From positions 2,576,498 to 2,640,497 of the forward strand of contig NC_089756.1 in assembly GCF_040412425.1 (NCBI RefSeq): a stretch of 64,000 nt of DNA, given 5' to 3'. The first letter of the stretch is position 1. Each line of letters begins with the position of its first letter. Shown piece by piece: positions 45,809-56,353 of this stretch. Source of the DNA: Macrobrachium rosenbergii. Taxonomy: Eukaryota > Arthropoda > Malacostraca > Decapoda > Palaemonidae. The translations under genes and the position numbers were made by a program. Under the pieces are notes generated by a model. That model searched no databases and had not been told where the DNA came from. It saw only the letters and a list, made by a program, of their open reading frames with translations.

Positions 45809-45843
45809 TTATGCCCACCTCATGCCACCCCTCAATCTGTACC

Positions 45844-46019
45844 TGGGCCGAAAGGCAAACTGGAATGTTTACATCCGGGCAGGCGGGTATCCCCGCCTGC
45901 CTGGAGGTAGTTACTGCCTAACCACCGTTTCCAGCCTACGCCTGAAAGTAATCCCTAATGTAAAGGACCTCGGGTTTGTATAGTTAGGAAAAATACAATT
46001 TACTTTTAAAAACTGTTAT
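45844..46019. repeat. DIRS D terminal inverted repeat (right)
   Basis: Ends with TTACTTTTAAAAACTGTTAT and is the inverse of the left repeat. Confidence 0.85.
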
Positions 46020-46103
46020 TTTTCTGCTTCAGCGCTGACTCCCGAACGCCGCTGGCATACGGCAGACACTTTTGTAAATAGAGGCTCAGCCTTTAAGGGT
46101 TAA

Positions 46104-46416
46104 GTAACAATTTTTTGAGTAATTTTTTTGTATGAAAAATTGTCATAGTAGGCAAAAGCACTGTTGACCTAGTAAGTATCTGTTCTTACTCTTGCAATGT
46201 TTGGAAAAGTAGCTCTGGAATGAAACTACATAACCTATATCTATTTCAGAGTAAGTCTCAGCAACTTGAGTTAATGTACACCAAAGTATGAGTAACTGGG
46301 GTTGGCAAGGCAGTGTTTTCACAAGTCTTAGGAGAGGTACATTGAGACAACCTTCATTTGAGTAGAACTAGACCTATTGAACTATCTCTCTACCCAACTA
46401 GCTTACCAAGAGAGAT
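46104..46416. other. Intergenic DNA, nothing recognised
   Basis: About 310 bp of AT-rich sequence without frames or repeats that I can identify. Confidence 0.5.
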
Positions 46417-46418
46417 TA

Positions 46419-46708
46419 CAGGCAGTCTCTGCCTACCAGCAGCATCAGTTAACAGGGTTTCGGTTTTACAATGTTTGGCTAACAATGTCATTGACCATTT
46501 TTTCAGCATCAGTAAGTGGTTTATCGACGTCAGTAAAGGTTTATCGGTGCCAATAACCAGTTAACAGCACTCTTAAGTGGTTTATCGGCACTTACGGCAT
46601 CGTGAACATTCATTACCATAATTATTGTGATGTCCCGGTTAATGACAATTTTTGGTTATCGGTGCTTGGCCAGGAACGGAACCCCTGCCATTAATCGGGG
46701 ACTGCCTG
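46419..46708. mobile_element. TA-flanked MITE with CAGGCAGTC ends, 290 bp
   Basis: CAGGCAGTC...GACTGCCTG terminal inverted repeats are flanked by TA (46417-46418 and 46709-46710), as expected of a Tc1/mariner/pogo-type non-autonomous element. Internally a GGTTTATCGRC/TTATCGGYGC motif recurs. There is no coding capacity. It is a different family from the MITE at 31140. Confidence 0.75.
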
Positions 46709-46710
46709 TA

Positions 46711-49700
46711 CATTCTTTTAAGAGGAGACTGTGTGTCATTAAAAGAAAACCACAAGGGTTCTAACACTACAGATTCAATAAGGAAAAGAACACATACAGG
46801 CAAAGTGGATTTTCAAGTCTGTAGGAGGCAAGTGTTACAATTACTGAGACCATAAAAGAGATGCCTCTGTTGTACACAAACACAACAGAGGGTGAAGCAG
46901 CAGTTGGTGGGAGTTTTTGGTCAAGGCTTGACATGGCTATGTCTTGCATGAAAAAAAGACTTCAGGCATATGCATGAAAGCCATCTACTTGACAAGGTAA
47001 AATCAAAACCAACATATAGGACTTACCAATTCTAAACATGAGACACTGGTCAAAAATACAAACAAAAATGGGAAGATCATAGGACCAGGACCAGAACCAT
47101 GAGGAAATATTGGCTGTCAGTGTTGCCCAAGTAAGATTCAGATATTGTAAAGGACAAAGGCATGGGTCACGACCAATGCCAGGAAATACACAAATCAAGA
47201 TATTCAAAACCAGGGACCATGAAGGAATTTAGAGAGCATTTGGAACTTGATTTTCATCAAGAGAGCAATTATGGAGACTGCGAGACTGCTACATTTGGCA
47301 AGTCCACATTTAGTCTTTACTTTCAGGTTAAAAGGCATACACTCTAGTCTGGACACATACTTGAAATATCTCTGATCATATAACAATACAGTTGAACAAT
47401 CAGTGAAGTCTGTACATATGGCAAATGCTCCATTAAGCAGTTTGACAAAAGATGATGTAGTCAGGGAAGTGCCCAGGTTTGATCAGCTAAAGAGGAGCCT
47501 TTTTGATTGGAACCCTTGCTCATAGTCTAACTTTCTGGGCCACGACTATCATATGAAATCTTTACTTGGGTAAGTTTGCATTATTTATCAGGCATTCAGG
47601 AAGAATAGACCTTCCCGACTCAAATGTAAACACTGCAAAATTAGAGGAATGTTTTCAACCCTCGGTGGTGTCTCAAAGTGAGAAGAGTTGGAGGCAACTT
47701 CCATTAAAGAATGGATAACACAAGTGAGGTAACCAGCTACTCATTGATTTATTAGTTTGGACTGTCTGGATCACACTTATTTGTTGCTTCTACCTTGATC
47801 CTCCAAACCCTTTCCTCCATCCAGCTGACATGAACCATTCTTCTAGATTTTTTAAGAGGGGATTGGTGCTTTGATACCCAAACCCAGACTTTTTGTTTTA
47901 CAGTAAGATGGTAGACCACCATACATACATGTCTATCCAGGTGAGACTTGAGATCAACTTTACACCAAGACAATCATTCATATATGGTGAAAACCAAGGA
48001 GGCATGTTCTGGGCTGACTCAACACTTGACACAAGTTTACACTCATTGTTGGGCAGATTTGGAAATCTCGTTCAAATAGAGGATTGCATATTTAGGAGGT
48101 GCTTTACTGGTATCCAGACAAAGTGCAGAACTCTTAACATGAACTCAGTTCCTAGTTATCCAAGACCTGGGTATGCAAAATGGAGGAACCAGTCACATGG
48201 ACCTGATCGGTCAGGCACTGGTATTATTACTATTACAAAATTTAATCAGATCATTTGATTCTTATTTAACTAACCACTGTAAAAATATTGCCTGATCTGG
48301 AGAAACCAGTCATTGTACACCCAAATCTTGAGTAACTAGTGACTGTGTTCAGGTCAAAGTCCTGCATTATATATTTGGACACTGATTAAGGCATAAAAAA
48401 CCAGAAAATAAAAAACTGTTTGATTCCATTATTTCTTGGAAGGTAGTGTTACATCTTTTGGAAAACTCTTGGTATACTATATGATGGTTTCCATCTTGTG
48501 GAATTATATAACAGATATAAAATTGGCAGACAGTACCACCAAATATAAATTAAAACCATTAATCCCATGTGTTTTAATCATGTTTGATTATACACCTCAG
48601 TTGCAACAACAAGAGATATCTTGAATTGTCTCACATAAAGGTTAAACAAAATCAATTAATCTGCCTGTGGAATGATATTGAAACAGGTGAATACCAATAC
48701 AATGAGTAAAATTACAAAGACGAAGAAATAAAGGAACAGGTAAACTAAGTATACTGACAATTGTTTAATAGAAGAAAGACTATAAAAATGCATATCAGTT
48801 TACAGTCAACTCTAAGGAAAATATTAAAGTACTGTATACTGTACAGATGTAGATAAAATTTACCTGAAGAATAAAGGAAGCACTGACACAGATTCATGTG
48901 TTTTTGTCAACTGTGTAAGGACTGTGACAAGTCAACACTCAGGCTAGAAGTCAACAGTGTTGGACCAGCCAAACGCCTGCAACCCAATATCATTCTCGTC
49001 TATTTATGCCCAAGTTTCTTTCGGAAATATTTAGAATTCATATTTACAGGACCTTGTCAGCGAGAAGCAAGACTGCTGCCTCATCATTACATCTAGTACA
49101 TATAAATGGTGGAACTAAAGTAAAAACTGTTCTAGTATTAGACCTTAACATGAAAAAAAAATCCACAATAAGCTAACTGAACCACCAAAGACTTTTTATC
49201 AGTTCTCAAATTACGGTGCAATATACTTTTCAACCATCATTTGATTCTTATTAAACCCTCTGTATAACAATGGGGTTCTTAGTAATCAAGGCAGACTTGT
49301 TTTAAGGAAACCACCATTCCTGAACATTGATGACAACAGCTTCTAATTATCAAGTGCCAAAGCTTAAAACCACTCTACTGTATAGTGATGGGTAACAAGA
49401 GTTACCTTGAACACAGCCTATGTGAACAACCAATTCCATTCGAAAGTGACCTCAGCACAAGTATTTTACAATTTTAAGACTTGTCTGGGCAAACTTGCAA
49501 GAACAATCACATATATTTTGTGGTGGTAACTGAAATGGAAACATGCATATTTTAACAAGAGTTACGAAACCCTGCATATTACTGTACTTTGCTTTGACTA
49601 ACTAGTTTACATTTTTTATTATATAAAATATTTAATCTTAGAATTAAAATGTTATAGGCTCCCGTCATACTGTTTAAAAATATATAATAAACCTACAAAT

Positions 49701-52700
49701 TGATAAAAATTATCCCAATAACTTTTGTTAACTGGTAAATCTGTCCAGTTACTGCTTCTAGACTGCCAACTACATTTTTCCATCAATTTCTGGTTATCAA
49801 GTATAAAAAGGTGTGTGGAGGACCCCTTCACACAAATGCATAGTGGGAGACGACTTCTCTACTTTGAAAAGTGTAAAATGGAATACTGGAATGCTGTGCG
49901 TTGACATTAATCTGCAAGTAATAATAAAGCACACAGATCACCAAAGATTCAGCAACAGGGAACAGAACCGACAGACTCTCATGAATGCATCACTAATAAA
50001 AATTTCCAACTTAAACGAGCTTCCTCTGAAATTCACTATGTCTTCTTTGAATATGGAAGGAGTATCCTTTTATTCACCCTAAACATAAAATAATACCTTC
50101 CCTTTGCTGCAACTGTACTATCATTCATTTTCACACAGATATGGAGAAATTATGATTAAACTGTATGATTTACTGCACCCTCACCCTAAAATAGTGAGAT
50201 GAATTGTATTAGCAAGACAGAAAGTCTTTGGAGCGAAATGAGAAGGTAACACAACTGTAGCACCAGATTGAACGACTGAACAGAAGGCTGGAGAGGTGTG
50301 TGTTTGAATTTATGTGAAAATAAAGAATGAGGCAAGACCATGTAAAATACAAAATGGGAGGTAATAGGATTATGCTTTATTTATAAAAAACACATTGCAT
50401 ATTTTTTAAGTTATAGAACCACAGATATTACACTTTATACAGGGGTTTTGAAGAATCTCAAAGTCTTTCCTCGTCAGATATTTAGTAAACTAGTTATCAG
50501 AACACTCCAAACAAATTAACAAAAATGTTTTACATACAAACAGATGATTAGATAAACACAAAATTTACTCGTAACATTAATATGACCCAATGTTCAAAAT
50601 GGAGACGGAAATTCTTTCATTAAATCTCTACAGCAAACTATTTACATCTTTACAAAAGATGTCAGACATTATCAAAGTATGCTACTGGTGTTTAATGAAC
50701 TGTATAACAGCTTCCAACAATGTTGCACTTTAGAAGCGCTCAAAGTCACTTAAAGCAAAATAATGGGAGCTGATGAAAAGGCCTGAGATCACTTTCACAG
50801 CGATGCCAATATGCCTCTGTATGATTTTATATGAAGGAGATTATCACAGACAGGTAAGATTTCACTGTGAATTTTATCACAGAGATAAATATTTCCTATT
50901 ACGGCTACTTTCTTCCACAAAATTCTACTTTATACTACATGGTCCCATTATGTTAGGAATATAAATATGTAACTACAGCAGCTAAAAAGACGACGCCTAA
51001 AATCTCTACTGAATTGCATAAGTGAAAACTAGACCTACTTTCTATTTCTGTATAAATTATACGATGCACCAACACTTCATATGGTACTTAGAAAATTTAA
51101 AAATTTTTAACCCAAACTGTCAAGCTTAATTCAACTTTACGGAGCATAATATAATGATAATATAGCTTTACAAGTTGACCCTACCTTGCCCAATTTGTGC
51201 CTTACTCGTATAACTTCTTTACACTACTTTCTAATATTGTATGTACTCATAAATTCCCTTTAGCTCTACACCTACTGGAATTGGAACATGATATTATTGT
51301 TATTCCAAAATACGTTAACCAGACCACAACGTTATATTTAAACTCTCCCGCAAGGCAGGCCTTGAAGACTTGAGTCTAACTGGAACAAAACAATCATCAT
51401 GATGAAGTTGGACAGCAAAGAGGGAATAGATAGAAGGGAATTAATGAACAGTACAAGGCCAGGAGGAAAATGCTACTGCAAAGAACCTTTTTAACACTGC
51501 ACTACTTGAAGTACTTTATTGGGTTAGAAATAGGACTCAGAACAGTGAGCTGCAAATAGTCACATGCTACAGGGTGGAATTGGCATGAGGGGAGAATGAA
51601 TATTTCTATACAGAAGCCTATATTAGGATGTGATTTTGGTTTTTAAAAAATGCAGTACTGTATTCCACTTTACTTTTTCTCAGTTATGGAAAGTACCAGG
51701 AAACAGCTAAGCTCATATTCTAAACCTTATTTTAGGCCAAGGTTTAACACAAAAACTATGGCATTGTGAACAAAGACAATAACAGTGTCAATTAAGTGAT
51801 AAAACTATCGGTTCTATTAAACGCAGAGCCTGGTTAGCATTTTGCACACCATGCTTCATTTATGAATCAAAGAATATTCCCATAAACTTCTTGCATAATG
51901 TTGAAAACGTATAATTAAATGAACTAAAACACTACGTAGCAGATGAGTATTTTACTTTAAAATGTACAGCATTTTCCATCTATTCATATATGTTAATGGC
52001 TTCAATTACAGTGCATGAACATATCTACACATTGTAATGAATTTAATTTATATCCCTTCAACATCATAACCTAAGGTTACTTACAGCAATCATATGACTA
52101 GTGAAGGGAAAACATTTGGAATTTTCCAAAAACTGAAGTTTCTCCCCAATCCCATTATGGACACTGTTTCTTGGGTGAATTACAGTATACTGTTTGGATA
52201 AAATTTTCTCTTCCATTTACTTCATATTTCTTTGATGTTTATCTTTCACTGAAACAGGTTAGTTGATTAGAATGGTGCTTGAGACATTTTAGACAGAATA
52301 ATAAAAACTAGACATTCTTCCATGACCTCACTAGAATATAAAAAGAGCTTTGTAAAAATAACTGTCAAGATCATCAGCAATCAGCTTCTGCACATTTAAG
52401 TGACGATGAGCAAAAAGTGTGTTTCAACGTGGAAATTACGTAAACCAAGGACAGAGGCAAAGGAAAAATGTGTGGATAAAAAAAATATAAAATATCGTAG
52501 GAAACCCAAGGAGAATAAATAAAATCCAGCTAATTAAATAAACCATCTGACATTACTAAAGTAAGGATGAGGATATCCTTGTGATGAGAATAAAAAATGG
52601 CCATCTTTCATTGCCAAAGTGGACTGCACAGAGATATTGCTTTTGAAACTTCAAAGAGAAAGCCTAAAAGGGGGAGAAAAAAGAAAAGCAAAATCCTTAC

Positions 52701-52720
52701 AACCATTATAAAACACTTCA
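46711..52720 (-). other. Intergenic DNA and probable 3'UTR of the EDEM1-like gene
   Basis: 6 kb of AT-rich sequence lies downstream of the EDEM1 stop codon on the minus strand. Several minus-strand AATAAA hexamers (for example plus-strand TTTATT at 50376-50381) could end the transcript. No conserved coding exon was found. Short plus-strand frames (47893-48258 and 49813-50082) look like chance. Confidence 0.4.
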
Positions 52721-52813
52721 TCATAACTCAACTCCTAGAGACCCTGAGATCTGCTCCAAATAATGACTCTTCAAAGGTAAGCCATATATCCTCTCTTGAT
52801 CAATGGCTGCACA
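52721..52813 (-). CDS. EDEM1: EDEM1-like protein, terminal coding exon
   Basis: On the minus strand an acceptor (TTTGTTTTTCAG, AG at 52815-52814) opens a 30-codon frame in phase 0 that ends at TGA (52723-52721). The peptide CAAIDQERIYGLPLKSHYLE, then QISGSLGVEL, matches the conserved C-terminal signature of EDEM1, where a Cys precedes RRYxLPLKSxYMxQI near the end of the protein. The phase agrees with the upstream exon at 53164-53328. The residues after QI differ from vertebrate EDEM1, as expected for an invertebrate. The GH47 domain itself is encoded further upstream and is not visible here. Confidence 0.75.
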   Translation of the reverse strand, partial: CAAIDQERIYGLPLKSHYLEQISGSLGVEL

Positions 52814-53163
52814 CTGAAAAACAAATTCAAGCTTTGATATTAATGCAAACAAAAAAGCTTAAACATAGCATGAATATTACCAACAAAACTTGGCAAACAA
52901 CACAAAATGTTCATTAGTATTAACAAATCAATTTGCTAGTACCATCTCACCACTAGTTGAAGCATGAATCTACAATGTATTTTGAGCAAAACATATATAT
53001 CTGATGTAGTTGCATAAATTTTGTAAATCAAGAACAATTGGAAATTTGACACTAAATACTACTCACATTAGACTGTCTTCAAGTAAAATATATACAGCTG
53101 ATGCAGTGCATAACTTTCCTAAACCAAGAACAACTTGGAAACTTGACACTATCTGCTACTCAC
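52814..53163 (-). other. EDEM1-like intron with duplicated donor segment
   Basis: 350-bp intron, donor AAT|GTGAGTAG (53163) and acceptor TTTTTCAG (52814). It contains a ~95-110-bp imperfect tandem duplication that repeats the donor-side sequence CTAATGTGAGTAG near 53065-53077. Confidence 0.7.
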
Positions 53164-53328
53164 ATTAGCACGTGATGCATTGCTGTGCAATGAAGAACTG
53201 GGTGATGAGAACACATCAGCATCCCAACTTTGCTTTCGCAGCCATGGAGCTAGCGGAAGAATGTGTCCTTCTGTTGTGAATATGTACTGGTGGAACCGAA
53301 GGTTGACTGGATTGTCAACATCAAAAAG
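53164..53328 (-). CDS. EDEM1: EDEM1-like ER-degradation mannosidase-family protein, penultimate coding exon
   Basis: A minus-strand exon of 165 nt (55 codons, phase 0 at both ends), bounded by acceptor TTTATTGCAG and donor GTGAGT. The peptide begins LFDVDNPVNLRFHQYIFTTE and continues GHILPLAPWLRKQSW, matching the EDEM1 block (L)LFxxDNPxxxxxxxYxFTTEGHI found just after the GH47 domain. EDEM proteins act in the ER lumen, trimming mannose from and delivering misfolded glycoproteins to degradation. EDEM2 and EDEM3 have FTTEAHP at this place, so EDEM1 is favoured. A polar Ser/Asn-rich linker follows. Earlier exons are not found to the right and presumably lie beyond the window or are too short to spot. 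Confidence 0.8.
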
Positions 53329-53488
53329 CTGCAATAAATCAGACTACATTAAAGGTTCAGAAAAGTTTTTAGCATATAACAAAAAATTTTTTTAATTACA
53401 GTGGCTTCAGTAAGTATGGAGTTACAGTTGGTATATGAATATCACTTTTTTATTTAGTTTTTTTTTTTAACAAATCTGTATACAGAAC
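53329..53488 (-). other. EDEM1-like upstream intron
   Basis: AT-rich sequence with a poly-T run at 53459-53468. The acceptor at its 3' end is clear; its 5' end is not in view. Confidence 0.5.
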
Positions 53489-53490
53489 TA

Positions 53491-53660
53491 CAGTCACCCC
53501 CAGTATTCGCAGGGGATAGGGACCACAACCACCCGCAAATAGCTAAAATCCGTGAAATACTTGACACCCCCTCTAAAAACCCTTATAACTGCCTATTTTA
53601 ATAGTTCAAACACCAAATACACCTTAAACTATCATCCTAAAACACCTTACAGTAATATTT
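53491..53660 (-). mobile_element. TA-flanked MITE, same family as 31140-31491 (truncated, inverted)
   Basis: Starts CAGTCACCCCCAGTATTCGC after TA (53489-53490). Reverse-complemented, it shares GGTGGTTGTGGTCCCTA and AACTATTAAAATAGGCAGTT with the copies at 25.7-26.35 and 31.3-31.49 kb. Confidence 0.7.
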
Positions 53661-54506
53661 TAATATTCCAATGTCATCCCTGAGCGGTGGAGCTGTACAA
53701 GGTTAGAAAAACGGTTTAGGGAGCTGCAGTCACCGAGAGCGTTCACTATAAGGAGGTCCCTCTTATACAGAGGGGATAAAACTGGTTTACATATGTCCCT
53801 TTCTCCCTCAACACTTAAGGGACAGGATAAATATATATTAAACACACCCCCTGACTGGGCAAACTTTAAGGTTGGCCAATTTAAAAAAAAAAAACACATC
53901 CTTGGAAAGAGGAAGATATGCAAATGTACATGGTGTAACAAAAAAATTTAAATATTTCCGGGAAGTTGAAAGTGACTATTTACAACCCTGTGTGGGGCCT
54001 CTTTTACAAGACACTCATAAAAATATGCAAATTTTACCAAGTTATATATGTTTTTTCTAATTATTTTATAAAATTATAATTACAGCTCATACAATATCAT
54101 AACAGATAAGAACTAAAATCAGTAACAAATTCTGAGTACATTTGTTCTAAAATATTTACGAGATTTACTGAGATGGGGAAATGCAGTAACCGTTTGTGAA
54201 GTATACATGTTTTTTTTAATATTCCTTTGAACTTTTCTTTGCAAAATTACAATTATAGCTGACATACTATCATAAAAGATAAGAACTAAAACCAACAGCA
54301 ATCCCTGGGTACATTTATGAGCAAATAAATAAAAAGATATCATGGGATTGAGAGGGGCATTACATTCCCCAGCCAAGTCTCAAGGCAAGGTGATCCCCCA
54401 CTGTCCTGTGCTGAGCTACTCCAGTTGCCATAAATCATTTATGGGCCACTGAAGTGCTATGAACATCTTTCCCACTAAATTCATCAAAATTGTATAGCAC
54501 GTAATA
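53661..54506. other. AT-rich DNA, nothing firmly recognised
   Basis: Contains two roughly 130-bp related segments (around 54075-54150 and 54245-54330) sharing CATAACAGATAAGAACTAAA-type sequence, and a poly-A run at 53881-53893. No gene was found. Confidence 0.4.
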
Positions 54507-54510
54507 TTAA

Positions 54511-56353
54511 CCCTTTAACGCCAACTGGACGTATTTTACGTCGACAAAAATTGTCTGTCTGGTGCCAAGTGGACGTAAAATACGTCGACTACAAAAATTT
54601 TTTTTTTAAATATTTGCGGAAAAATACTCATGGGCCTCGTTTGCGAAAAATATTAAATCACACGCCTTGAGGGATGCTGTTGTTTTGTTTACAAGCGTGA
54701 CCCAGCTGCACAAGCGCGAATTTCTTTCTTATCCCAAAAGAAACCATCAGCTAACTCTGCTGAAAATCTCAGAAATTCTTTAGTCACTTTGTTGTAATTT
54801 TTACACTGTTTTCTATTAACCTTTACATAATGTTTTATATATGAAAATGTGCGCAATTTCATGTAGAATACAACAAAAAATAACTCATGGTTATAGCTTT
54901 TATCAATTTTGACATATTTTCATATAAATCACAAGTGCCAAAATTTCAACCTTCGGTCAACTTTGACCTCGACCAAAATGGTAAAAAAATGCAATTGTAA
55001 GCTAAAACTCTTACATTCTAGTAATATTTAATCATTTACTTTCATTTTGCAACAAACGAGAAGTCTCTAGCACAATATTTCGATTTATGGTGAATTTTTG
55101 AAAAAAACTTTTTCCATACGTCCGTGCTAACTCTGCTGAAAATCTTGTAAGAGCCGACGCCGTCTCTTCCAAACACGTGTCTGTACGTGTGTTCGTCGTC
55201 CATTGGAGTGGACAAGACAACAAGAGCGTCTCGTTTTCTTTCTCTAAAGGGACGTGATTACAACCATACAATATTTCCATCTGTTTCTCCCTCACCATTG
55301 TTGTCTTGATGTATGTACAATCACCACTACTTGCATTGCCATGCAAGCATTCTAATCATGTACTCAATGTTCCAACGAATCTTCTGTAGCAAACTGTGTA
55401 TGTTTCTGATTGTGAAGACGCCAAACGTCTCGCCACTCCGATGAACGATGAACACACGAACACACACGTGTTTGGTAGAGACGGTGTCAGGCTCTTACAA
55501 TCTCAGAAATTCTTTAGTCACTGTCGTACTTTTTGCACAGTTTTGTATTAGCCTTTACATAAAGTTTTATATGTGAAAATGTGCGCAATTTCTTGTAAAA
55601 TACAACAAAAATTAACTCATGGTTGTAGCTTTTATCAATTTTGACATATTTTCATATAAATCACGATAAGTGCCAAAATTTCAACCTTTGGTCAACTTTG
55701 ACTCGACAAAAATGGTCGAAAAATGCAATTGTAAACTAAAACTCTTACATTCTAGTACTATTCCATCATTTACCTTCATTTTGCAACAAACAAGAAGTCT
55801 CTAGCACAATATTTCGATTTATGGTGAATTTTTAAAAAAAACTTTTTCCTTACGTCCGCGCGCGCTAACTCTGCTTCTTTAGTCACTTTGTCGTAATTTT
55901 TGCACCATTTTATATTAGCCGTTACAAAACGTTTTACATATGAAAATGTGCGCAATTTGATGTAGAATACAACAAAAAATAACTCATGGTTGTAGCTTTT
56001 ATCAGTTTTGAAATATTTTCATATATATCACAATAAATAGAAAAAATTCTACCTTTGACCAACTTTGACTCGACCGAAATGGTCGAAAAATGCAATTGTA
56101 AGCTAAAACTCTTACATTCTAGTAATATGCAATCATTTACCTTCATTTGGCAACAAACGGGAAGTCTCTAGCACAATATTTAGATTTATGGTGAATTTTT
56201 GAAAAAAAAAAACTATTTTTTACGTCCGCACGTTACGAATTCACGCATCATTTTGTGATAATATTTTCTCTGTGTTGCTTTGATCGTTTTACAATTTGTT
56301 ATATACCAAAATCATCGCAATTTAGTGTACAATACAACAAAAAAAAAAACTCA
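54511..56353 (+). mobile_element. TTAA/380-bp-array repeat, copy 2 (3'-truncated)
   Basis: TTAA at 54507-54510 is followed by CCCTTTAACGCCAACTGGAC, as in copy 1, then ~380-bp units and the unique part up to AATTTAGTGTACAATACAAC, where it is cut and joined to an inverted copy. A 354-bp MITE interrupts it at 55146-55499. Confidence 0.75.
55146..55499. mobile_element. 354-bp MITE with long terminal inverted repeats, inside copy 2
   Basis: Perfect 10-bp tips TGTAAGAGCC/GGCTCTTACA extend, with a few mismatches, to about 70 bp of inverted repeat (ACGCCGTCTCTTCCAAACAC pairs with GTGTTTGGTAGAGACGGTGT). It is flanked by ATCT at 55142-55145 and 55500-55503. Because the surrounding ~380-bp unit is present elsewhere as AAAATCTCAGAAATT, the insertion is certain. 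Target duplication length is ambiguous (2-4 bp) depending on the exact tip. No coding capacity; superfamily not assigned. Confidence 0.8.

Larger units (their letters stand above)
40100..46019 (+). mobile_element. DIRS-type retrotransposon D inside the TTAA-flanked repeat
   Basis: Terminal inverted repeats at 40100-40275 and 45844-46019 share TCGGTCCTTTACATTAGGGA, the AGGCAGTAACTACCTCCAGG region and GGATGTAAACATTCCAGTTT. The ICR is at 45702-45808. Element orientation is plus, with RT/RNase H remnants in the middle and YR remnants near 45 kb. The coding region has lost all long frames. The flanks rejoin a continuous repeat sequence when the element is removed. Confidence 0.85.
37995..46099 (+). 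mobile_element. TTAA-flanked, piggyBac-like-ended repeat carrying a ~380-bp tandem array (copy 1), split by DIRS D
   Basis: Left end TTAA|CCCTTTAACGCCGACTGG (TTAA 37991-37994) and right end CCTTTAAGGG|TTAA (TTAA 46100-46103) form short terminal inverted repeats flanked by the TTAA target used by piggyBac-superfamily transposons. Near the left tip two TGGACRTA(A/T)(A/T) motifs face each other. The interior is a tandem array of ~380-bp units and then a unique right part containing GCCGGCATACGGCAGA-like sequence. No transposase frame is present. DIRS D interrupts it from 40100 to 46019. Confidence 0.65.

Noticed and set aside
50730..50816. Possible minus-strand terminal exon ending in FALSDFERF after a CAG acceptor
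   Set aside because: It lies 1.9 kb downstream of the EDEM1 stop, matches no family I know, and the EDEM1 C-terminus is already complete at 52721.
52597..52917. 106-codon plus-strand frame with a GTAAG donor-like site
   Set aside because: It is antisense to the EDEM1 terminal exon; the minus-strand reading has splice sites and family similarity.
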